A stretch of 64,000 nt of DNA from an uncultured candidate division WPS-2 bacterium (GTDB taxonomy: Bacteria; Vulcanimicrobiota; Vulcanimicrobiia; Vulcanimicrobiales; Vulcanimicrobiaceae). Location of the stretch: assembly GCA_937927945.1 (NCBI GenBank), contig CALEYW010000026.1, positions 1 through 64,000 of the forward strand. The letters are read 5' to 3'. Below the pieces are notes generated by a model, which saw nothing but the letters and a program-made list of their open reading frames with translations, did not search any database and had not been told where the DNA came from. This document shows positions 58,970 to 64,000 of the stretch, one piece after another. A program made the position numbers and the translations under genes. Positions within the stretch are counted from its first letter, which is position 1. The number at the start of each line of letters is the position of its first letter.

Positions 58970-60454
58970 ATGGCCATCGCACCACCGCCCGCGAAGACCC
59001 TTGAAGAGCTGCAGTTCGCAAATTCGTTCGCGGCGCTTGGTGATGCGTTCTCGGAGTCGCGTTCGCCGAAGGGTATTCCGAACGCGCGCCTAGTCGCGTT
59101 CAGCCCCGCCGCCGCCGAGCTGATCGATCTGCGCCCCGGCGAAGAACGGCGCCCCGAGTTCCTCGCGTTGGCGAGCGGCAACGCACTGGTGCGCGGAATG
59201 GAACCGGTCGCGGCGATGTACGGCGGCCACCAATTCGGCGTGTGGGCCGGCCAGCTCGGCGACGGCCGTGCGATCTTGCTCGGCGAAGTGCACTCCTCGA
59301 GCCGCGCGCAAGGCGCCGGGTGCTGGGAACTGCAGATCAAAGGCGGCGGGATGACGGCGTTCTCGCGCTTCGCCGACGGCCGCGCGGTCGTGCGTTCCAC
59401 GGTGCGCGAATTTCTTGCCAGCGAAGCGATGGACGCGCTCGGCATCCCCACCACGCGCGCGCTCGCCATGACGGCCGGCGACGAACCGGTGCTGCGCGAG
59501 CGAATCGAACGCGCGGCGACAATCATTCGCGTCGCGCCGAGCTTCGTGCGTTTCGGGTCGTTCGAGATCTTTCACTACCGCAAGCAGTTCGACGCGGTGA
59601 AGACGCTCGCCGACTACACGATCGAACGCTATTTTCCGCAGATCACCCACCCCGACGAGCGGGTGCGCTACGCGCGCTTTCTCGAGGCGGTCGTCGACCG
59701 CACCGCGATGCTGATGGCCCAGTGGCAGGCGGTCGGTTTCGCGCACGGCGTGATGAACACCGACAACTTTTCGATTCTGGGCCTGACCCTCGATTACGGT
59801 CCGTACGGTTTCATCGAAGCCTACGATCCCGGCTTCATCTGCAACCACACCGACGAGGGCGGACGCTACGCGTTCGACCGCCAGCCCACGGTAGGATTCT
59901 GGAACTGCCACGCGCTCGCCGCCGCGCTCTCGTCACTGATCACGGAAGACGATCGGAAAGCCGCCCTCGCGCGGTACGAGCCGGCGTTCTGGACGACGTA
60001 CCTGGTGCGCATGAACGCGAAGCTCGGCTTGCTCGAATCCGCCGACGGCAACGTCGCTCTGGTGGAAGACGTCGTCACGCTGTTGGCCCAGCGGCGAGTC
60101 GACTGGACGAACTTCTGGCGCGCGCTCTCTCACGACGACGCGAGCGCCCTCGCACTGCTCGGCGAAGACGAAACGTCGCGCGCGTGGTTCGCTCGGTACC
60201 GCGCGCACGCCGCGCTCGACCCGCGCGACGACGCGAAGCGGCGGATCGCGATGCGCGCCGCGAATCCGAAATTCGTGCTGCGCAACTGGATCGCGCAGCA
60301 GGCGATCGAGGCCTGCGAAGCCGGCGACGATGCCGTCGTGCGCGCCGCCTACGACGTGCTGCGCGCGCCGTACGACGAGCACCCGGAACACAACGCGTGG
60401 GCGAATCCCGCGCCTCCGGAATACGCCCACCTCGAGGTCAGCTGCTCGTCGTAA
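58970..60454 (+). CDS. selO: protein adenylyltransferase SelO (YdiU family)
   Basis: 494-residue pseudokinase that AMPylates proteins in redox stress. Family landmarks are YGGHQFGVWAGQLGDGRA, LQIKGGGMTAFSR (ATP loop), DYGPYGFIEAYDPGFICNHTDEGGRY, FAHGVMNTDNFSI. The C-terminus is VSCSS; the Cys is at the place of the selenocysteine of animal SelO. ATG 58970 fits the family start. It is the second AMPylase in the window besides Fic. Confidence 0.95.
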   Translation: MAIAPPPAKTLEELQFANSFAALGDAFSESRSPKGIPNARLVAFSPAAAELIDLRPGEERRPEFLALASGNALVRGMEPVAAMYGGHQFGVWAGQLGDGRAILLGEVHSSSRAQGAGCWELQIKGGGMTAFSRFADGRAVVRSTVREFLASEAMDALGIPTTRALAMTAGDEPVLRERIERAATIIRVAPSFVRFGSFEIFHYRKQFDAVKTLADYTIERYFPQITHPDERVRYARFLEAVVDRTAMLMAQWQAVGFAHGVMNTDNFSILGLTLDYGPYGFIEAYDPGFICNHTDEGGRYAFDRQPTVGFWNCHALAAALSSLITEDDRKAALARYEPAFWTTYLVRMNAKLGLLESADGNVALVEDVVTLLAQRRVDWTNFWRALSHDDASALALLGEDETSRAWFARYRAHAALDPRDDAKRRIAMRAANPKFVLRNWIAQQAIEACEAGDDAVVRAAYDVLRAPYDEHPEHNAWANPAPPEYAHLEVSCSS

Positions 60455-60501
60455 CCCGGCCCCGGGGGTAGCCCCATCGTGGCGCCCAGCGCTCCACTAT
60501 A

Positions 60502-60544
60502 TTGACGTGCGCCGATCCAGGTGGTAATATCGATATATGTCAAT
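60502..60544 (+). promoter_or_regulatory. arsR promoter/operator, predicting a leaderless mRNA
   Basis: TTGACG (60502-60507) and TAATAT (60525-60530), 17 bp apart, give a near-consensus promoter. The expected transcript start, about seven bases after the -10, falls on the A of the arsR ATG (60537). Operator-like symmetry: ATTGAC (60501-60506) with GTCAAT (60539-60544), and the palindrome ATATCGATAT (60527-60536) between -10 and ATG. No ribosome site exists. Confidence 0.65.
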
Positions 60545-60869
60545 GCAACGCTGCTGCCCGCCGGCAAGGGTCGATCAGGCGGAGCGCACCGCGGACGCTT
60601 CGCTTTTCAAGGTGCTCGCCGACCCGCACCGGCTCACGATGCTCGCAACGCTCGCGCGTGCCGAGGACGAGGTCTGCGTCTGCGACTTCACGGACGCGCT
60701 TCCGCTCGAACAACCCACCGTCTCGCACCACCTGAAGATCTTGCGCGATGCGCGGCTCGTGACGTGCGAGCGCCGAGGCACGTGGGTCTACTACCGGATC
60801 GCCCCAGATGCACGCGATCGCATCGGTGCCATCCTGCAATCCGTAATCCCGGAGAAGGTCCTCGTATGA
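60537..60869 (+). CDS. arsR: ArsR-type metalloregulatory repressor
   Basis: 110-residue winged-helix repressor. The HTH is QPTVSHHLKILRDARLVT and the wing CERRGTWVYYRIAPD. The classical ArsR metal motif is present as EVCVCDFTDAL; in addition an N-terminal Cys pair (MQRCCPP) could take part in As(III) binding as in some actinobacterial ArsR (inference). It should repress its own operon and release on arsenite. Its stop overlaps the arsI start (ATGA). Confidence 0.93.
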   Translation: MSMQRCCPPARVDQAERTADASLFKVLADPHRLTMLATLARAEDEVCVCDFTDALPLEQPTVSHHLKILRDARLVTCERRGTWVYYRIAPDARDRIGAILQSVIPEKVLV

Positions 60870-61267
60870 AGATGCACCTCAACCTCGCGACGCGCGACCT
60901 CGACGCCAGCGTCGCATTCTACTCGACGCTGCTCGACGCGCAGCCCGCCAAGAAGCTCGACGACTACGCCCTGTTCATCACCGAGCAGCCGGGACTCGAG
61001 CTCGCGCTCGATCTCGACGGCGGCGCGCAGGCCGGTCACGGTCAGCACTTCGGCATCGTCGTCGAGTCGGCGGACGCCGTCGACGCGCAGGTCGCGCGCC
61101 TGCAGAGCGCCGGCTACGCGGTGGACGTCGAACGCGAAGAGACGTGCTGCTACGCGAAGCAGACCAAAGTGTGGGCGAGCGATCCGGAAGGGCGTCGCTG
61201 GGAGACGTACGTCGTGCACGAGGACACCGAGGCGCGCGACGACGCCGAGGCGACGTGCTGCTCGTAA
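60866..61267 (+). CDS. arsI: ArsI/CadI-family VOC metalloenzyme
   Basis: 133-residue glyoxalase-fold protein. It begins MKMHLNLATRDLDASVAFYS, with metal-ligand His in MHLNL and QHFGIV, Glu in WETYVVHE, and the vicinal Cys pair of ArsI in REETCCYAKQ; a further CC pair ends the protein (ATCCS). ArsI splits the C-As bond of methylarsenite; the same family includes cadmium-induced CadI. It is coupled to arsR. Confidence 0.88.
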   Translation: MKMHLNLATRDLDASVAFYSTLLDAQPAKKLDDYALFITEQPGLELALDLDGGAQAGHGQHFGIVVESADAVDAQVARLQSAGYAVDVEREETCCYAKQTKVWASDPEGRRWETYVVHEDTEARDDAEATCCS

Positions 61268-61302
61268 GGAAGCTCCTCGGCCGAGTATCGTCGTTGGGCC
61301 GG

Positions 61303-61401
61303 GTGACGTTCTGCGAGTCTTGCGGCGAAGTGTGCAGCCCCCTCTGCGCCGCCGACGCGCGCCGCGAACGGAGTGCCGTCGCGTTCAATTTCGGCAGATA
61401 G
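61303..61401 (+). CDS. tiny Cys-rich protein of the arsenic operon
   Basis: 32 residues from GTG 61303: VTFCESCGEVCSPLCAADAR and ERSAVAFNFGR. Four Cys in a C-x2-C-x3-C-x3-C spacing could bind zinc or arsenite. The frame stays open back to GTG 61255 (48 residues). Its stop codon is two bases before the acr3 ATG. Similar short Cys-rich frames are known beside arsenic genes, but I cannot name a family. Confidence 0.5.
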   Translation: MTFCESCGEVCSPLCAADARRERSAVAFNFGR

Positions 61402-61402
61402 C

Positions 61403-62473
61403 ATGCTGCTCATTTCACGCGTCGCCCGTGCGATGCTGCTCCGCCGTCCGGTGCAGCGTCGGCTTTCCACGCTCGACCGGTACCTGACCGGGTGGATCGT
61501 CGCCGCGATGCTCGTGGGCGTAGCGCTCGGCGCCATGAACGTGCGCGTCCCGGCGATCATCGTGCCGCTGGGGCTCATCGCAATGATGTATCCGCCGTTC
61601 GCGCGAGTCCGTTACGACGCGCTGCCGGCTGTCCTGCGCGATCTCCGACTCCTCGGGCTGTCCATCGTCCAAAACTGGATCATCGGTCCGCTGCTGATGT
61701 TCGCGCTCGCGGCGCTGTGCCTGCCGCACCATCCGGACTACTTCGCCGGTCTCGTGCTCATCGGGCTCGCGCGGTGCATCGCAATGGTCGTGGTCTGGAA
61801 CGAAATCGCCCGCGGCGATCGAGAATACACGGCGGCGCTCGTCGCCCTCAACTCGATCTTCCAAATCGTTGCCTACGGCGCGCTCGCTTACGTCTTCGTG
61901 ACCGTGCTTCCGCCGCTCGTGGGGCTGCCCTCGCTCGCCGTGCACCTCACGATCGCGCAGGTTGCGGCCAACGTGGGACTCTACCTGGGCGTCCCGTTCG
62001 CGGCAGGTGCTTTGACCCGCGCGCTCGTGCGTCCGCGCGTCGGTGTGGCGGCATACGACGACGGCTTCGTCCCGCGGATCGCGCCGCTGACCCTCCTCGC
62101 CCTGCTCGTCACGATCGTAGCGATGTTTTCGCTCCAAGGTGCGCGCATCATCGCCCATCCCCTCGACGTCGTGCTGGTCGCGCTGCCGCTCGTCTTGTAC
62201 TTCGTCATCATGTTCGCGCTCGCGTTCGTGATGGGACGCGGCATCCGAGCGAGCTACGAGCGGACTGTCGCCCTGGCCCTTACCGCCGCGAGCAACAACT
62301 TCGAGCTTGCGATCGCCGTTTGCGTCGCGCTTTTCGGCATCGACTCCGGCGAAGCGTTCGCGGCCGTAGTCGGCCCGCTCATCGAGGTGCCCGTCATGCT
62401 CGTCCTGGTTCGTGTCGCCCTGGCCATGCGGGCAAGCTTCGAGTCGCAGGGCGCCTCTGAGATCGCTGCGTGA
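61403..62473 (+). CDS. acr3: ACR3-type arsenite efflux permease
   Basis: 356 residues. Family signatures: [44 protein letters not shown], the essential Cys in [14 protein letters not shown], and [14 protein letters not shown]. Compared with usual ACR3 proteins, about 17 residues between the first span and the IxIGLIxMMYPP segment are missing ([17 protein letters not shown] runs straight through), which may impair the first hairpin. ATG 61403; a second Met at 61433 is closer to the conserved start. Confidence 0.9.
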   Translation: MLLISRVARAMLLRRPVQRRLSTLDRYLTGWIVAAMLVGVALGAMNVRVPAIIVPLGLIAMMYPPFARVRYDALPAVLRDLRLLGLSIVQNWIIGPLLMFALAALCLPHHPDYFAGLVLIGLARCIAMVVVWNEIARGDREYTAALVALNSIFQIVAYGALAYVFVTVLPPLVGLPSLAVHLTIAQVAANVGLYLGVPFAAGALTRALVRPRVGVAAYDDGFVPRIAPLTLLALLVTIVAMFSLQGARIIAHPLDVVLVALPLVLYFVIMFALAFVMGRGIRASYERTVALALTAASNNFELAIAVCVALFGIDSGEAFAAVVGPLIEVPVMLVLVRVALAMRASFESQGASEIAA

Positions 62474-62840
62474 AAACCGCCCTCTTCGTTTGCATCCACA
62501 ACAGCGCCCGAAGCCAGATGGCCGAGGCGTTCGTGAACGAGCGGCACGGTGACCGGTCGCGATGCGCGAGCTCGGCATGGACATCAGCGGCAATCGATCG
62601 AAGTCGGTGAGCGACCGGGACATCCGCTCGCGGGAATACGACTACGTCGTCACGGTCTGTGACGAATCGAGCGCTCATTCGTGCCCCATCTACCCGACGC
62701 GCGGTGACCGCCTGCATTGGTCCTTCGCGGATCCATCATCGTTCACCGGTGCGGCTGAGGAACGACTGGCACGCACGCGCCAGGTCCGCGATGCGATCGC
62801 GCAACGCGTCGATGCTTGGGCCAGTTCGCTGACGAGATAA
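62470..62840 (+). pseudogene. arsC: arsenate reductase (LMW-PTP type), internal deletion
   Basis: Starts with GTG 62470 overlapping the acr3 stop: [20 protein letters not shown] has the Cys-x5-Arg active site. After NERHGD the next 20 or so residues of the family are missing and the frame changes; the remainder runs from 62562 in another frame ([40 protein letters not shown]) to a stop at 62838-62840. No single protein can carry both the active site and the resolving Cys region, so it appears inactive unless the sequence is in error. Confidence 0.85.
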
Positions 62841-62858
62841 GGGAACGGGCGATGCCGG

Positions 62859-63545
62859 TCATTTCAGCAGCCATCGAAACGCGGACCGAAAGACTTCCTT
62901 GCCCTCATTCTCGACGACTGCACCGTGGCCGACGATGATGCGGTGGAAATTCCACTCGAGAATGCGTTTGATCGAGACACGAAAGCTGCGACGATCGAGA
63001 ATAAAAGGCCGGTACAGACGAGCGAATCGACAGCCCGGAACGGGGCCGATGACGATCGGAGCGAGGATCTTCGTGAGGCCCCGATCGTTCTCATCAAGAT
63101 TGAAAAGCAAATCCGCGACGATGAGCGAGCCGCTAGCGCGGTGATAGAATGCGACCTCGTCGAGGAAGAGTCCGATGCCCTCGACGTGGTGCCCTTCGAG
63201 ATCGTGCGCCCACAGTGATGGCGTCGCATTCGTGAGAACGCCGGTGAAGGGCAACGATCGGCCCAATCGTACCAGCGTAGGCGCTCCGTAGAGTGCTGCC
63301 TCGGGGAAGACGCGCAGCCAGTCGCTTAGATAGAGATCGTGCCACCAGCTCGGAGCAACGATCGCGGTAACGGGGCCGATCTCTTGGAGTTCGTGGGCGA
63401 GTTCGGCCGTACGGGCCGCCGGTGAGTGAACGAGCACACCGCCCTCGGCAAGGCGGATGACGGTCATGCGATGCCGCAACGGCAGGCCGCCGAATCGAAT
63501 GAATTGCTCGAAGGTCCAGATCGAATCACCGAGTTGTTGAAGCAT
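62859..63545 (-). CDS. DUF4336 domain protein (metallo-beta-lactamase-like)
   Basis: 228 residues from ATG 63545, which has a GGAGG ribosome site (an ATG at 63560 is also in frame). It begins LQQLGDSIWTFEQFIRFGG and has VVSPSWWHDLYL-type text (IVAPSWWHDLYLSDWLRVFP) and IIVGHGAVVENEGKEVFR, as in DUF4336 proteins. The MBL HxHxDH motif is absent, so hydrolase activity is uncertain. It is divergent from the MarR gene, 55 bp away. Confidence 0.85.
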   Translation of the reverse strand: MLQQLGDSIWTFEQFIRFGGLPLRHRMTVIRLAEGGVLVHSPAARTAELAHELQEIGPVTAIVAPSWWHDLYLSDWLRVFPEAALYGAPTLVRLGRSLPFTGVLTNATPSLWAHDLEGHHVEGIGLFLDEVAFYHRASGSLIVADLLFNLDENDRGLTKILAPIVIGPVPGCRFARLYRPFILDRRSFRVSIKRILEWNFHRIIVGHGAVVENEGKEVFRSAFRWLLK

Positions 63546-63600
63546 GCGCCTCCACTCCAAGACCCTTGACCGGACCGCCGGTTACACGTTAGCATAGTTC

Positions 63601-64000
63601 GTGACGAACGATCTCGACGAGCTTGCCGTCGAAGTCGCGCGTCTGTACCCCGCGGTCTATCGGCGCTTTCACCTCGAGCATCGCCAGAAGCTGCCCGGCA
63701 CCGACATCACCCCGCGCATGCTGTGGATCTTGCAGCACCTCGCGGCGGTGGGACCGTCGACGCTCGGTGAGCTGAGCGAGGCGCTCGGGACGAAGAAGTC
63801 GACGGCGACCGAACTGGTTGATCGTCTCGAGACGAAAGGCTGCGTGGGACGGATGCGCGACGACCGCGACGCGCGCCGGGTGTTCGTCGGATTGACCCGC
63901 GCAGGCGAACGGCACGCACGCCGGCCGCCGAGCGTCTTGGCCGGCGATGCGTTGCGCGCCGCACTCGCGCGCATGACGGCGGACGAACTCCGCGCGCTCG
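63601..64000 (+). CDS. MarR-family regulator, cut by the window end
   Basis: Begins GTG 63601 (MTNDLDELAVEVARLYPAVY) and is open to the last base, about 133 residues so far. Winged helix: STLGELSEALGTKKSTATEL, VDRLETKGCVGRMRD, then the wing DDRDARRVFVGLTRAGE, the typical MarR signature. Ligand unknown. It may control the divergent DUF4336 gene. Confidence 0.9.
   Translation, partial: MTNDLDELAVEVARLYPAVYRRFHLEHRQKLPGTDITPRMLWILQHLAAVGPSTLGELSEALGTKKSTATELVDRLETKGCVGRMRDDRDARRVFVGLTRAGERHARRPPSVLAGDALRAALARMTADELRAL

Overview
The window is a G+C-rich bacterial chromosome segment with densely packed genes, frequent 4-bp ATGA/GTGA start-stop overlaps and many GTG/TTG starts. I see no rRNA, tRNA, CRISPR array or intact insertion sequence. 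The gene content indicates an aerobic, menaquinone-type, cytochrome-c-containing bacterium that degrades aromatics through benzoyl-CoA epoxidation (Box pathway) and stores polyhydroxyalkanoate. Assignment to a little-cultured lineage such as Eremiobacterota/Vulcanimicrobiota is only an inference from style (TPR-LuxR regulators, FecR/DUF6600 proteins, menG-polyprenyl synthase-tat-res-ccs block); a proteobacterial origin is not excluded.

Layout. 0.1-7.5 kb: XRE/MmyB-type regulator, divergent acyl-CoA dehydrogenase, phytanoyl-CoA dioxygenase-type oxygenase, two small unknowns, an SDR, a large FecR-domain secreted protein and a secreted hypothetical. 7.4-17.2 kb: the benzoate cluster. One leftward run is boxD, benzoate-CoA ligase, an alpha/beta hydrolase and phaC; one rightward run is boxR, boxC, boxB. 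Both runs carry promoter-like sequences built around the same GCATTAT/ATAATGC element, the probable BoxR operators. The reductase boxA is absent from the window. 17.2-22 kb: rightward genes for a two-subunit molybdenum hydroxylase (isoquinoline 1-oxidoreductase type), a branched-chain-amino-acid-type binding protein and a CoA ester lyase, then a convergent lipase-like hydrolase. 22.8-24.3 kb: an A+T-rich leader and a Fic AMPylase, probably acquired. 24.4-30.8 kb: MaoC hydratase, a small degenerate locus, an SF2 helicase, a peptide-type binding protein and a DUF885 protein.

30.8-34.2 kb is a gene graveyard: pieces of a methyltransferase, a membrane protein, an HxlR regulator and unidentified proteins, joined at short illegitimate junctions, around two secreted unknowns. 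34.2-41.3 kb holds a 7TM-GGDEF protein with a disrupted C-terminal end, an alcohol dehydrogenase, a DUF1232 protein, a TPR-LuxR regulator, a badly deleted kdpA remnant, and a phosphoesterase. 41.3-51.8 kb: a strong terminator and hairpins, 3-hydroxybutyrate dehydrogenase-like SDR (fits phaC), a NatAB-type ABC exporter, an MFS transporter, glutaredoxin, a TIGR00300 (LOR/SDH) protein whose start codon overlaps that of divergent rsmI, Uma2 nuclease, metG and membrane proteins. 51.9-58.9 kb: tatD, then a respiratory assembly block menG - polyprenyl diphosphate synthase - tatA - tatC - resB - ccsA, with a convergent small membrane protein and cytochrome c. 58.97-60.5 kb: selO. 60.5-62.8 kb: an arsenic operon (arsR, arsI/cadI, tiny Cys-rich protein, acr3, broken arsC) with a promoter that predicts a leaderless arsR mRNA. 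The right edge has a DUF4336 protein and a MarR regulator cut by the window end.

The main functional logic is benzoate to benzoyl-CoA (ligase), 2,3-epoxide (BoxB), ring cleavage (BoxC), semialdehyde oxidation (BoxD), then acyl-CoA metabolism and carbon storage as PHA, under BoxR control. A recurring oddity is small internal deletions in several otherwise recognisable genes (kdpA, arsC, acr3, GGDEF end), which could be real decay or assembly artefact.
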